64,000 bases of DNA from Gilvimarinus sp. DA14 (GTDB taxonomy: Bacteria; Pseudomonadota; Gammaproteobacteria; Pseudomonadales; Cellvibrionaceae). The position numbers were made by a program, and so were the translations under genes. Below the pieces are notes generated by a model that was not told the DNA's origin, made no database searches, and worked only from the letters and a program-made list of their open reading frames with translations. Below, piece after piece: positions 21,916 through 31,299 of the stretch. Where the stretch lies: positions 2,396,501 to 2,460,500 of the forward strand of contig NZ_CP100350.1 of the NCBI RefSeq assembly GCF_024204685.1, given 5' to 3'. Within the stretch, counting starts at the first letter, position 1, and each line of letters begins with the position of its first letter.

Positions 21916-22484
21916 GGCGCACCTCCGCTCACCGTGTCGCAGGGCACTTGATCGCGCAGCGGGTCATTGTCGGGGGCATCGCCCAGAGAGATTTGCGGAA
22001 ACAGCGAGGCATCCACCACGTTGGCGGCCACCACGGCTTTAAACGAGCGCACCGCATCCATGGTACTGACAATGGTTTGGTAATCCGTGTCTGGCTGGGC
22101 CAAGAGGACAATGTCGTTTTTCTCGATCTGGTATTCGTCTTCGAGGCGGATTTTGATTTGCTTGAGCGCCTCGGTCAGCTCGGCGTAGTTGTGAGTACCG
22201 GCCATGTCGCCATCGATGTGCGGGCAGACGGAAAACGCGCGGTTGCCCGCCGGGTGATTAATACCCAGGTAATCCGGGTAGAGAACCACTTCCAGAAAGT
22301 CCATATCCTCGGAGTCTTCGGCGCTGCTGGCCGAGACGGAATCCGGCAGGTTGAGCTCCAGCACGGTAATGCGCGAGAACACCATGCTCAGCAACAGCAC
22401 CGGCACCAATACGATCATCAGATTCATAAAGGAGGTGATGTTGAGCTCGGCTTCCTCGTTGTGGCGCCGTCTTCTAAAGCGCAT
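21912..22484 (-). CDS. ExbD/TolR-family protein (first copy)
   Basis: 190 residues, beginning MRFRRRRHNEEAELNITSFM with a membrane helix (LMIVLVPVLLLSMVFSRI). The usual Asp of the helix is replaced: the sequence reads TSFMNLMIVL, with Asn at the position that is normally Asp in ExbD/TolR. That makes this copy a likely structural rather than proton-carrying subunit (inference). The periplasmic domain includes DIVLLAQPDTDYQTIVSTMD, typical of ExbD. It starts ten bases after the exbB-like stop and overlaps the next gene by four bases. Confidence 0.86.
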   Translation of the reverse strand: MRFRRRRHNEEAELNITSFMNLMIVLVPVLLLSMVFSRITVLELNLPDSVSASSAEDSEDMDFLEVVLYPDYLGINHPAGNRAFSVCPHIDGDMAGTHNYAELTEALKQIKIRLEDEYQIEKNDIVLLAQPDTDYQTIVSTMDAVRSFKAVVAANVVDASLFPQISLGDAPDNDPLRDQVPCDTVSGGAP

Positions 22485-22493
22485 GGGCCAGCC

Positions 22494-23174
22494 TTACACC
22501 CCGGCTCTGGGAGCGGGCTGACTGGCGGCGGCCGCTTTGGGCTGGGCGCTGCCGGTCAGAAGGTTAAGGCACTTCACCCCGGTCATTTCCAGCGAGTCTA
22601 CAAGCTCGGTGGTTTTGGTTTGCAGCATGGCGTGAAACAGCAGCAGCGGAATGGCGGAAATAAGACCGAAGGCGGTGGTGTTCATGGCCACCGAAATACT
22701 GTTAGAGAGCAAGGTGGCTTTCTCGGCGGGGTCGGCCTCGGCCACGGCGGTAAACGCGGCAATCAGGCCGATAATGGTACCTAAAAGCCCTAAAAGGGTG
22801 GCGATATTCGCCAAAGTCGCTAAGTAAGGCGTGCGTTTCTCAAGCCGCGGCATGGCCTCTAATACGCCCTCTTCCATGGCCAGTTCGATGTCGTCGCGAT
22901 TGCCCGACTGGCCCATGCGCGCCACCCCGGCGGCTACGATGCGAGCGATGGGGGCATCGTCTGAGCGGCCCAGTTGCACTACGCCCTGATAGTCGCGTTT
23001 TTTCAGCAGCGGCATCACCCGGTTAAACGCCTGGCTGTTGGCGCGGCGCGCGGCGCTGAGCACCAGATAGCGTTCTACCGCAATCACCAGGCCGATAATC
23101 AGCACCAGCGCGATGGGGTACATAAAAGGCCCACCGTTTTGGAAAAAGCGCACGATTGTGGAGAAAAAATCCAT
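22494..23174 (-). CDS. ExbB/TolQ/MotA-family proton channel protein
   Basis: 226 residues with three membrane helices. The first is near residues 15-37 (GPFMYPIALVLIIGLVIAVE). The second and third, about 120-190, contain the family core TLANIATLLGLLGTIIGLIA and VAMNTTAFGLISAIPLLLF. The large cytoplasmic loop lies between helices 1 and 2, with RLEKRTPYLATLANIATLLG just before helix 2. It forms the channel ring that surrounds ExbD-type subunits. It begins 65 bases after the small upstream gene of the operon. Confidence 0.92.
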   Translation of the reverse strand: MDFFSTIVRFFQNGGPFMYPIALVLIIGLVIAVERYLVLSAARRANSQAFNRVMPLLKKRDYQGVVQLGRSDDAPIARIVAAGVARMGQSGNRDDIELAMEEGVLEAMPRLEKRTPYLATLANIATLLGLLGTIIGLIAAFTAVAEADPAEKATLLSNSISVAMNTTAFGLISAIPLLLFHAMLQTKTTELVDSLEMTGVKCLNLLTGSAQPKAAAASQPAPRAGV

Positions 23175-23239
23175 AGTTATTTACCTTGTGTGTTGCTCTG
23201 CGCCGCTGGGCGTCCCCCAAAATACCGGCGCATTATGCC

Positions 23240-23581
23240 TCAGTTGTCTGTCTCGGTTGATGTAGGTTGCGGCGTTTCTGTTACCTGTGTCTCATTTTTA
23301 TCGCTCGCTTGCGATGCCGGCTCAATCTGATCCAGCAGGTTTAACTCGCGGTGAAGCTCAGAGCGCTCTAAATGCTCAAATACAGCGGCGGACTGATCGC
23401 GTACCACATCGTACTTAAGCGTGGGGCTGTCGGGCGTTTGCCAGGGCACAATGTACAGCACCTGGGGCTGCTCCTGATTACCGGTGATGGTACTTTCCAG
23501 GCGCTCATCCTGCGCTTGTGCCGCCAGCGGCAATAACAGCGCGGCGATTAACACTGCTGAGTTTAAAACTAAGGGTTTCAC
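23240..23581 (-). CDS. Small secreted protein of the ExbBD operon
   Basis: 113 residues from a GTG at 23581 that overlaps the stop of the upstream gene (GTGA). The longer open frame to 23773 lacks a plausible start. The N-terminal 22 residues are a signal peptide (MKPLVLNSAVLIAALLLPLA, cleavage after AQA). The mature part, with QVLYIVPWQTPDSPTLKYDV, resembles the short periplasmic proteins that accompany TPR/ExbB clusters. The C-terminal tail is Thr/Glu-rich and low complexity. No established function. Confidence 0.7.
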   Translation of the reverse strand: MKPLVLNSAVLIAALLLPLAAQAQDERLESTITGNQEQPQVLYIVPWQTPDSPTLKYDVVRDQSAAVFEHLERSELHRELNLLDQIEPASQASDKNETQVTETPQPTSTETDN

Positions 23582-24279
23582 TGCACCCCCTGTGCGGCCA
23601 TGCGCCGCTGTAAGTCGATAATCCAACCCGCCAGCTGCGTATCCGGCGCGCCCTGGGTTTGCTCGGTCAGGTACTGGGCGGCCTGATAGTGCAGCAGCGC
23701 CTGGGGCCAGTCGCCGGTGTAAATATCTTGCAAAATGCCCAGGTTTTTGTGGCTGGCGATTGAGTGCGGCCACACCGCCAGTGCCTGCTCGTACAGCTTT
23801 TGCGCCTCGGCAAAATTGCCTTCGCGCCGCTCTAGCGCCGCCAAATGGTTGTAGGCATCCACATTCAGCGGGTTGGCGGCCAGGGCGCGGTCAAAGGCGG
23901 CGCGGGCCTGACCCGGCTCATTCAGCTGTACCCAGACAATACCGAGGTTAAGCCAGGGGCCGGATAACTCGGGCGCCTGTACCACCAGCGCCTGTAAAGT
24001 GTGGCGCGCATCGCTCCAGCGCTGTTGCGTCATTTGCTGTTGGGCGGTGGCAAAATCGCTTTGTATGTTGGCGCTTACCTTGGGTGCGGGGCTTTGCAGG
24101 TAAGGATTAATGGTAACAGGGCCCGGCGGTAGCGCGGCGTTAAAGGCCGGCTCGCTGGCTTCCGCCTCGGCCATGTCCGCCTCGGCGGTGGCGGCATCAT
24201 TAGGCTGCTCGGGGGAGCTGGCGCAGGCGCTCAGCAGCAACACACCCCATAACCCCAGCAGTGGCTTAGCGAATCTCAC
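23578..24279 (-). CDS. TPR-repeat lipoprotein of the ExbBD operon
   Basis: 233 residues from the GTG at 24279, which overlaps the upstream stop by 14 bases; the open frame to 24429 lies wholly inside the upstream gene. The signal peptide ends LLLSAC, so it is a lipoprotein with Cys at about residue 18. Residues about 75-205 hold three to four tetratricopeptide repeats, including LGIVWVQLNEPGQARAAFDR, AALERREGNFAEAQKLYEQA and LGILQDIYTGDWPQALLHYQ. TPR scaffolds of this sort link ExbB/TonB machines to other envelope proteins. Confidence 0.82.
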   Translation of the reverse strand: MRFAKPLLGLWGVLLLSACASSPEQPNDAATAEADMAEAEASEPAFNAALPPGPVTINPYLQSPAPKVSANIQSDFATAQQQMTQQRWSDARHTLQALVVQAPELSGPWLNLGIVWVQLNEPGQARAAFDRALAANPLNVDAYNHLAALERREGNFAEAQKLYEQALAVWPHSIASHKNLGILQDIYTGDWPQALLHYQAAQYLTEQTQGAPDTQLAGWIIDLQRRMAAQGVQ

Positions 24280-27247
24280 GGGCCACCTCCACGATTTGTT
24301 CCTGTTTGCCGTAGCGCGCGGGCAGTAACTTTGCCAGCGACTGAATGCTGGCCGCGACCCAGTCGTCGTAAAGCCCCTGCCAGCTGCGCTGGGCATTGGC
24401 TTCGTGTAAGTCGATGGCTTTTTCTTCAAAGGGGTAGGTCTGTTCTTCCAGCAGAATATCGTATTGCTCCAACTCCAGCGCGTTGAGGTTGGCGGGCCGT
24501 TCGGAGTCCATTAAATCGCGCGCCAGCGAGGTGTAAATTTCGCCGATAAAGAAATTCGCGCGGGTGGTAAAGTCCGCCACTTTAAAATCCAGCACCCGCT
24601 GTTGCGCGGCCAGGGCCGCATCCAGCGCGCTGCGCTTTTGCCCCAGGCTCTGTTTGATAGGCAGAGTGAGGGCGATATTTTTAAACCGGTGGTAGGGCGC
24701 TTCGGCCAGCGTGGTCGCCGCCTGCGCGCCCAAATAGCGACTGCGCTCGGTGGGATTTTGCTGCGCGGTTTTAACAATGCGCGCCAGCCAAAAATCCCGG
24801 CTTTCGCTATCGCCCACCTCGTTGTAAAGCTCGGACAGGCGCAGCTCTACCTCCAGCCGCTCGCTGACGGGTTCGGCGTAATTGTGGGCGTAGTCGCGGT
24901 AGTGGTCGCGGGCCTGCTCCCAGTCGCCTTCTTTGTCGTAGTACTCGGCGGCGCTTAGCAGCGACTGGCGGCCCAGCTCGGTGCCGGCGTTGGCGCTGGC
25001 CTGGGCACTCAGCAGCGTAGCGGCGGCGGCCCAGTTGCCCTGCGCCTCGTGAATCACAATCAGTTTGGCGGGCAGGCGGGCGCTCAGTTCGTGGTTGGGA
25101 TAGGCGGTTTTAAACTCGCTTAAGAGCTGTTGCGCCTGGGCATAGTCACCGGCCATTTGCGCGGTGTGCCCGGCATCGAACAAGGCGGTGGCGGCAATGC
25201 TGGTGCCCGGCAGCTCGGTGTGAATGCGCAGCAGCTGGTTAATAGCGGTGGCGTTATCGCCACTGGCCAGGGCTAACTGCGCCTGCTGGTAAATACTGGC
25301 GGCAATGCGCTCGCGCAGCTCGGCGGCGGTGGGCGAGCCGGGCTTTTGGCCGTAGTTGGCGTGTAGCTCCAGCGCCTGCCAGTAGGCGGCCTCGGCCTCG
25401 GGGTAAAGCTGTTGTTCAAACTCTGAATGCCCCAGGGTCAGCCAGGCGGTGTAGAGCAAGTCGCCCTCTGGGGCGGGCTGCCAGGTAATCACCCGCCGCG
25501 CCACCTGCGAGGCGCGCGCCAGCTCGCCCTGGTACATCAGCTCGGGGGCGGCCTGGGTTAATACCGCAATGGCGCGCTCATCCTGTGGGTAGGTGTCGGC
25601 AAATTTAATGGCGTTGTCGATTTTGCGCTCTTGCCACTGCCACAGTTTGCTCTGCACCGGCTCATCGGTCAGCGAATCGGTGGGCAGGTTTTCGCCCGCC
25701 TTCGAGCGCTCAATCAGGTTTTGGCTCAGCAGTACCGCGCTGTAGCCGGCATCGGCGCCATAGGTTGGGTCTATGCGCTCAAACGCCACGGTTTCGTAGG
25801 CGCCCAGCGCCGCGATGGTGCGGCCGCTTTCGTTGTAGGCCTCGGCCATCAGGAAGTTGACCTCGCCGGCGCGTTCATCCAGCGGGAAAGTGAGCAGAAA
25901 TTCTTCGTACAGCTCGGCGGCATCGGCGTAGGCACGGCGCACATCCGCGCGGGATGGGGCCAGGGCATCGGCATCGTCTTGCGCTTTGGCCAGGCGCTGC
26001 GCTTCGGCATGGTTGTGGCGCGCCAGCTCTTCCAGATACAGCTTGAGCTTACCCAAAGCCTGCGCACTCATATTGCGCGGCCGGTTGCTGCGCACCACCT
26101 GCCGCGCCGCCAGACCGGTGGCGGGGGTGGCAATACCGGCGCGGGCCTGCCAGTAGTTGCTGTAAATACCATAGTGATTCACGTAAGCGCGCTTGGCGGG
26201 CAGCACCAGGGAGGGAAAGCCGCCCGCCTGATACACCTCAATTTCGCGAATGGAAAAGTCGGGCGCGATGTCTGCACTGGGGTTATTGCTGACAAAGCGG
26301 GCGTAGGTATCGGCGCTGTCCAGGTAGCGCTCTTGGCTCAGGTACAGCTCGCCCAGCTGCTGGTAGAGCAAGTATTGATAGGGCCGGGCGCCGATGTCTT
26401 GCTGCTGTTCGGCAATAGACTGGGCGCCGTCGAGGTTGGCGTAGGTAAAGCTGAGCACCCGCAGGGTGTCGTCTACCAGATTGCGCTGATTGGGGTCCAT
26501 ACGCGACATCGCCGTGGCCACTTGCGAGGGCAGTACCGCGCCTGCAAAGGCGTCGTCCAACAGCTGGGTAAACTGACCCAGCGCATCGCTGTAGCGCGAT
26601 TGCTTGTAAGCGGCCCAGCCCTGCATGTACAGGGCATTATCGGCAAAGGCGCTGGTGGGGCTGGTGGCAACTTCAAGGTACAGGGCCTCGGCCAGTTCGT
26701 AATCGCCTGCGGCAAAGGCGCGCTCGGCGCGGCGGAACTGCGCCTCGTGAATGTAGGGGGACTCGGGAAAGCGCTGCGCCAGCTCGTCCAGAGTGGCGGC
26801 GGCTTCGCGGTCGCGACCGTCCAGTGCGTAGGCTTTGGCGAGTTTGTAGTAAAGGGCATCCGGCGCGCTCGCCACCGATTGCGCCGGGTCTGCCTCGTAG
26901 GTGGCTACCAGCGCTTGATAGTGACTGATGGGCTCGGCGAAAAAGGCGGTTAACGTGCGAGCCTCTTGCTGGGCCTGTTCGCTGCGGGCCATTTCCAAAT
27001 CCGCCAGGCGCACCTGAATGTGGTGGCGCACTTCGGGGTCGGTGGCCACCAGCAGGGCGGCGCGGTATTGGGCCTCTATCTGCTCCAGATTTTCAGCGGC
27101 CACACCTTCGTCGTGCCTAGGGATGACGGGCTCGGGCAGGTCTGCCAGGGTGCGGCTGTCCTCTACCGGGTTATGGCCGCAGGCCGACAACACCAGCAAT
27201 AGCGCCAACGGCAAGATGAACGAGGACGGCGCGCGATGCCAATTCAT
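24266..27247 (-). CDS. Large TPR-repeat lipoprotein of the ExbBD operon
   Basis: 993 residues. The lipoprotein signal ends LVLSAC with Cys at about residue 24. The rest is helical with many tetratricopeptide-like repeats, for example YELAEALYLEVATSPTSAFA, YKQSRYSDALGQFTQLLDD, YLSQERYLDSADTYARFVSN and AEAYNESGRTIAALGAYETV. Probably a periplasmic scaffold anchored in the outer or inner membrane. It overlaps its upstream neighbour by four bases and its downstream neighbour by 14. Large TPR proteins beside ExbB/ExbD/AgmX genes recall the myxobacterial Agl/Glt cluster and TtpC-type TonB systems, but an equivalent role is only an inference. Confidence 0.85.
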   Translation of the reverse strand: MNWHRAPSSFILPLALLLVLSACGHNPVEDSRTLADLPEPVIPRHDEGVAAENLEQIEAQYRAALLVATDPEVRHHIQVRLADLEMARSEQAQQEARTLTAFFAEPISHYQALVATYEADPAQSVASAPDALYYKLAKAYALDGRDREAAATLDELAQRFPESPYIHEAQFRRAERAFAAGDYELAEALYLEVATSPTSAFADNALYMQGWAAYKQSRYSDALGQFTQLLDDAFAGAVLPSQVATAMSRMDPNQRNLVDDTLRVLSFTYANLDGAQSIAEQQQDIGARPYQYLLYQQLGELYLSQERYLDSADTYARFVSNNPSADIAPDFSIREIEVYQAGGFPSLVLPAKRAYVNHYGIYSNYWQARAGIATPATGLAARQVVRSNRPRNMSAQALGKLKLYLEELARHNHAEAQRLAKAQDDADALAPSRADVRRAYADAAELYEEFLLTFPLDERAGEVNFLMAEAYNESGRTIAALGAYETVAFERIDPTYGADAGYSAVLLSQNLIERSKAGENLPTDSLTDEPVQSKLWQWQERKIDNAIKFADTYPQDERAIAVLTQAAPELMYQGELARASQVARRVITWQPAPEGDLLYTAWLTLGHSEFEQQLYPEAEAAYWQALELHANYGQKPGSPTAAELRERIAASIYQQAQLALASGDNATAINQLLRIHTELPGTSIAATALFDAGHTAQMAGDYAQAQQLLSEFKTAYPNHELSARLPAKLIVIHEAQGNWAAAATLLSAQASANAGTELGRQSLLSAAEYYDKEGDWEQARDHYRDYAHNYAEPVSERLEVELRLSELYNEVGDSESRDFWLARIVKTAQQNPTERSRYLGAQAATTLAEAPYHRFKNIALTLPIKQSLGQKRSALDAALAAQQRVLDFKVADFTTRANFFIGEIYTSLARDLMDSERPANLNALELEQYDILLEEQTYPFEEKAIDLHEANAQRSWQGLYDDWVAASIQSLAKLLPARYGKQEQIVEVAREIR

Positions 27248-29184
27248 TGCGCCACCTCAGGCAGTTGCGGGCCGTCTGTGGGGGTATCGGCGCGATAGGC
27301 ATCGTCCAGCAGGCGCGCGATACTGAGGCGCGTTTGCGCCAGATAGTCGTTAAGGCGGGCGCGGTGCCCCTGTAAATGCTCGGTTAACGTAGTGGCTAAG
27401 GCCTCGGCGCGGGCGTTGATGGCGCTGCGCAACCCGGCCAGCTGCTGGCTGTTTTGCTGGCTTACTTGCGCCAAACGGGCGAGATCGGCGTCGATATCCG
27501 GGTCTTCTGCCAGCAATTGCTCAATACTTGCTGCACGGGTTTGTGACTGTTCGAGTGTGGTATCAATCTGATGCAAACGCTTTTGAATCTGCCAGGTGTT
27601 GTGGGCGAAGTTCTGCTCGGCGCGCCAACTTAAAATACCGCGATAGAGCTCGAGCTTAGCAGCGGCATCCGCTGGGGCGCGGCCACTGGCCGCCAGCCGC
27701 TGCAGGGCGGTTTCGGCGTTTTGTAAACGCTGATACAAAGCCGCGGTGTCGCCTTCGGCCAGGGCCAAAGCATCACGCTGCTGGCGCACATTGGCCAGGG
27801 TATTGGCCAGTTGATCGCGCTCTTGCATCAGTTCGGCGGGCTGTTGCAGCAGGCCGCTGTCGGCCACCTGCTGGGCGCGGGCGGCGCGGCGGCTGCGTTT
27901 TTCCTCCAGCAGTTGACTGTAAATGGCGAGCTTGTGGCTCCAATGATCGAGCTTATCCGCCAAGCCGAGTAAGTCCCGCAGGTTTTGCACCTGAGCTTGA
28001 AATTCGTCGCTGATTAACAGCCCATCCAGATAGGTTAAATCGCTGCTCATCACGCTTACGCTATCCAGCGTGAGCCAGTTTTGTTTTTGTGCGCCCGGGG
28101 CGCTGCTAAGACTGGGGTGCGGCGCATCGCCGGTTAATTGCGCCAGCAACGCCTCGCGGCTCATGGCGCTGATGGCGGTATCGAGATTCGCAAGCTCGGT
28201 GTTAAGCAGCTGCTCCGACTCGCGGTAGGCACCCAGGGCGGCGCCGGTGGCATCAATTTGCTCGTAGGCCCAGGGCACGGCGAGTAAGGATTCCTGCACC
28301 GCCGGGTCCAGCAGTGAACGCTGGCGCAGCGCCTGCCAGGGCTTTAGCGCCAGTACATAGTCGTGGTAGCTGGCGGCGGCCCAGCCATAGCCCAGCAGGG
28401 CGCGATTGGCCAGGGCGTTATCCAGCCGTACCTCGCGAAATGCGGCCTTGGCCGAGGCGTAATCGCGCTGGCCCAAGTAGCTGTAGCCGAGGGCGGTATA
28501 GGTTTTGTCGCGCACCGCGAGGTACTCTTCTACCCGGTTGTTATCCTCGGGCGGCTCGGCCTCGAGCATGGCGTTGTAATAGCTTTGCGCGCGAATGGGA
28601 TCGCCTGCGCGGGCCGCGCTATTGCCCAAGTTAAGCAGCGCCAGATACAGGTTATCGCCTAGGGGTTCGAGCAAGCTCTGGGCGCTGTTTAAGCTGGGCG
28701 CGCCGCTGGATTGAATTTGTAAATGCACCGCGAGCAGCGCCGCTTCGTCTTGCAGTGACGCGGGCAAAGCGCCTTCTAACGCCTGTAGATGATTCGCCGC
28801 TGCGGGGTAGTCGCCCGCCTGATAGCTGAGCCGCGCGAGAAAGAAATGCGCGGTATCGCGTACCTCGGGGGCTTCGCCCTGGCCTAAGTGGGCGGCGAAT
28901 TCGGCGCGGGCTTTGTCGGTCATGCCGAAGGCCAGGTACATACCGGCGCGCATTAATTCTGGGTAGTGCCCATGGCCGCTGATGCCGCCCTGCTGGCGGG
29001 CAAGCTCAAGGGTCGAGAGCGCCTCGGCGTAGTCGCCCTGGTAGTAGTGGTACAGGCCCTCGCCGTAGTCCAGGTTTTGCGCCGCGCTGTGCTTGTCGCT
29101 GGCACCGGGGGTTTCTGCAGCGCTCGCAACACTGCTGAGGCACATCACTAATGCCAGGCACAGGCTGTGGCTTACAGCTCCCAT
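27244..29184 (-). CDS. TPR and coiled-coil periplasmic protein of the ExbBD operon
   Basis: 646 residues with a signal peptide (about 1-22, cleavage near ASA). The first half has tetratricopeptide-like repeats: EGLYHYYQGDYAEALSTLEL, FFLARLSYQAGDYPAAANHL and LGYSYLGQRDYASAKAAFRE. The second half (about 430-620) is a long coiled coil rich in Leu, Gln, Ala and Arg. It may cross part of the periplasm. It overlaps the preceding gene by 13 bases and the following one by four. Confidence 0.82.
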   Translation of the reverse strand: MGAVSHSLCLALVMCLSSVASAAETPGASDKHSAAQNLDYGEGLYHYYQGDYAEALSTLELARQQGGISGHGHYPELMRAGMYLAFGMTDKARAEFAAHLGQGEAPEVRDTAHFFLARLSYQAGDYPAAANHLQALEGALPASLQDEAALLAVHLQIQSSGAPSLNSAQSLLEPLGDNLYLALLNLGNSAARAGDPIRAQSYYNAMLEAEPPEDNNRVEEYLAVRDKTYTALGYSYLGQRDYASAKAAFREVRLDNALANRALLGYGWAAASYHDYVLALKPWQALRQRSLLDPAVQESLLAVPWAYEQIDATGAALGAYRESEQLLNTELANLDTAISAMSREALLAQLTGDAPHPSLSSAPGAQKQNWLTLDSVSVMSSDLTYLDGLLISDEFQAQVQNLRDLLGLADKLDHWSHKLAIYSQLLEEKRSRRAARAQQVADSGLLQQPAELMQERDQLANTLANVRQQRDALALAEGDTAALYQRLQNAETALQRLAASGRAPADAAAKLELYRGILSWRAEQNFAHNTWQIQKRLHQIDTTLEQSQTRAASIEQLLAEDPDIDADLARLAQVSQQNSQQLAGLRSAINARAEALATTLTEHLQGHRARLNDYLAQTRLSIARLLDDAYRADTPTDGPQLPEVAQ

Positions 29185-29675
29185 TGTTTGATTTCAAACA
29201 CCGGTTGCAGCTTGGCGGTGGAGTCGACAATTTTTAACTCCAGCACCACGGGCGCTGTGGATTTATCAATGGTGATGGCGGCAGCGCGCTTGTAGGGCTG
29301 GCCCTGCGGGCCAATGCCGGTAAAAAAGGCGCTGATTTCGTGACTGCCGCTTTTGACGTTACCGATATACAGCTTTTGGATACCGCCGCGAATCAGGGCA
29401 TCGACCTGTTTTTCGGTATAGAGCTCGGCGGCGACAAAGGTGTCGTCGATTTTGAGTTTCACCGCATCCAGGGCGAAGTACTCGGCCACATCCATGCTGA
29501 GATACACCGCCACCTGGCTGTTGGGCGGGTAGAGCAACTCTTCTTCAAGAATCAGCAAATCGCGATTGAGATTAAGCGCGCTCTGCTTCAGCGCCTCGGC
29601 ATCGTCTGCGCTGGCCTGCGCGAAAGCTGGCGCCGCCCCCAAGCAAAGCGCCAGCAGTAAGAGAATTCGAATCAT
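29172..29675 (-). CDS. Secreted protein, first gene of the ExbBD/TonB/TPR operon
   Basis: 167 residues with a signal peptide (MIRILLLLALCLGAAPAFA, cleavage after AFA). The mature protein is predicted mixed alpha/beta: an early helix (DDAEALKQSALNLNRDLLIL) followed by strands including QVAVYLSMDVAEYFALDAVK and LYIGNVKSGSHEISAFFTG. This pattern occurs in the uncharacterised periplasmic proteins that lead such operons. It precedes eight overlapping genes, with the promoter presumably within 29676-29802. Confidence 0.75.
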   Translation of the reverse strand: MIRILLLLALCLGAAPAFAQASADDAEALKQSALNLNRDLLILEEELLYPPNSQVAVYLSMDVAEYFALDAVKLKIDDTFVAAELYTEKQVDALIRGGIQKLYIGNVKSGSHEISAFFTGIGPQGQPYKRAAAITIDKSTAPVVLELKIVDSTAKLQPVFEIKQWEL

Positions 29676-29802
29676 GGTGTCTTCCTATGAGGCGAGCCTT
29701 ATTCTGTGGTTATGGCCCGCACGATCTTGCCCTATTGTAGAGACATGCGCCGCGCACGGCTGTGACTGGCGTCACCTCTTACTATTGCCTATCGGTAGCC
29801 GG

Positions 29803-31299
29803 CTAGTCAAACGCCTTCATCTTATGACGAATGCCGGGATTCCAGACGGTGACCCGGTTGCGCCCCCCTTGCTTGGAATAATAAAGCGCTTCGTCGGCGT
29901 GCTGGATCAAATCGTTGGGTGAATCGGCATCGGGCATTAAAAACGCTACGCCAAAACTGCAGCTCACGTTTACCCCTTCTATTGGCTCGGCGGCAATTAA
30001 CTCCCGACAGCGCTCAGCGATTTTTGCGCTTTGCTCGCTGTCGCTATCGGGCAGCAAAATACAAAACTCTTCGCCGCCGAACCGGGCCAGTAAATCGCCC
30101 TGACGCACTTGCTGGCGCACCCTCTCGGCCACTTGCTGGATGACCGTATCGCCCTGGCTATGGCCGTAGGTATCGTTAATGCGTTTAAAGTGGTCGATGT
30201 CTAACATAATGCAGCACAGTGGCGTGCGCTTGGTGGTGGCGGCGGTGAATAGTCGCTCTAATTGTTCGCGCAGAGCGCGGCGGTTAAGGCAATTGGTCAG
30301 CGCGTCGTGCGCGGCCATATGTTCCAGCTCGCGATTTTTTTCTTCAATGGCGCTCTGGCTGCGAGCCAACTCCACCAGCATTTGCTCCAGCTGTTGGTTT
30401 TTATGCTCCAGCTCCGAGACATCGTCAAAGCTGGCAATGACGCCTTGTGTTGCGCCTTTGCCATCCATAATCGGCACCGCATTAACATTAAAAACCGTGG
30501 TATTGCCATTGCCCTGCACCAGGGTTAATCGCTGCGCGACCACTTTGTCGCCGCTTTGCAGTGCCTGGCTCCAGGGCAGCTGTTCGCTTTGCCCCCGCCA
30601 CTGCAGCTGCCCGGCTTTGCGGCCCAGCAGTTGTTTTTCCGACACGCCCAAACGCTGCAGTAAAATGGTATTTACCAACACAATATGCTCGCGCCGATCG
30701 AGAATAAACACGCCTTCGGCGAGTACGTTTAACGCGTTGCGCACCCTGGCTGGCACCACTGCGCTGGGATCAAGATGGCGCAGCGCACGGCCGATGAACA
30801 GGCGATAGCTGACAAAGCCCGCGAGCACAATAAAACCGCCCAGCAACACTGTGCGCGGCAAGCCCCAGTAGCTGGCATCGGCTTGTACCAATGGTTGATA
30901 CACCAGCTGTAACTCTCCCACTTTTCGCTCCCCGAGGGTGAGAGGCACGTTGACGTATTCAGGCGTAGAGCGGCCATTAAAATCTGCAGGCCAAAGCGAC
31001 TGATGCTGCGCCGTTACCACAAAAGGATCGCGATTACCGGTAGGGTAAACAGCGGCGGATTTTAGCTCGGGCGTGGCCTGCACTGCATGTTGCAATAACT
31101 GCTCTACCAGGGCGCGGTCCGAGCGCGAGTAACCCACCAGGGTTTGAAACGCCAGCGCCTGAGACAAATTTTGCCGCCCTTCAATTTGTTTTTGCTTCGC
31201 GTCTGGGGTTAAACCTAAGGCATCAGCAAATAACAATATGGATACCGTAAGTACCACCAAACCAAAACTTAAGCGCACTGCCGGCGTTATGTTAATCAT
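29803..31299 (-). CDS. Membrane PAS-GGDEF diguanylate cyclase
   Basis: 498 residues from the ATG at 31299, which overlaps the end of the giant gene upstream by eight bases; a longer frame to 31365 lacks support. Two membrane helices (about 6-27 and 150-170) bracket a periplasmic sensor region. A PAS domain follows (about 190-310: GVFILDRREHIVLVNTILLQ, then VIASFDDVSELEHKNQ), then a coiled coil and a GGDEF domain. The active site is GGEEF, and the RQGD five residues earlier is a classic inhibitory I-site, so it should make cyclic-di-GMP with product feedback. Co-transcribed with the LEPR giant, which suggests control of surface attachment (inference). Confidence 0.9.
   Translation of the reverse strand: MINITPAVRLSFGLVVLTVSILLFADALGLTPDAKQKQIEGRQNLSQALAFQTLVGYSRSDRALVEQLLQHAVQATPELKSAAVYPTGNRDPFVVTAQHQSLWPADFNGRSTPEYVNVPLTLGERKVGELQLVYQPLVQADASYWGLPRTVLLGGFIVLAGFVSYRLFIGRALRHLDPSAVVPARVRNALNVLAEGVFILDRREHIVLVNTILLQRLGVSEKQLLGRKAGQLQWRGQSEQLPWSQALQSGDKVVAQRLTLVQGNGNTTVFNVNAVPIMDGKGATQGVIASFDDVSELEHKNQQLEQMLVELARSQSAIEEKNRELEHMAAHDALTNCLNRRALREQLERLFTAATTKRTPLCCIMLDIDHFKRINDTYGHSQGDTVIQQVAERVRQQVRQGDLLARFGGEEFCILLPDSDSEQSAKIAERCRELIAAEPIEGVNVSCSFGVAFLMPDADSPNDLIQHADEALYYSKQGGRNRVTVWNPGIRHKMKAFD

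Noticed and set aside
21903-22784. Plus-strand frame of 293 codons opposite the ExbB/ExbD genes
   Set aside because: Shadow frame; low-complexity His/Gly/Gln product and no start signal.
25631-26953. Long plus-strand frame (440 codons) opposite the large TPR gene
   Set aside because: Antisense shadow of a GC-rich gene; its product has no recognisable domain, while the minus-strand protein is a clear TPR lipoprotein in an overlapping operon.
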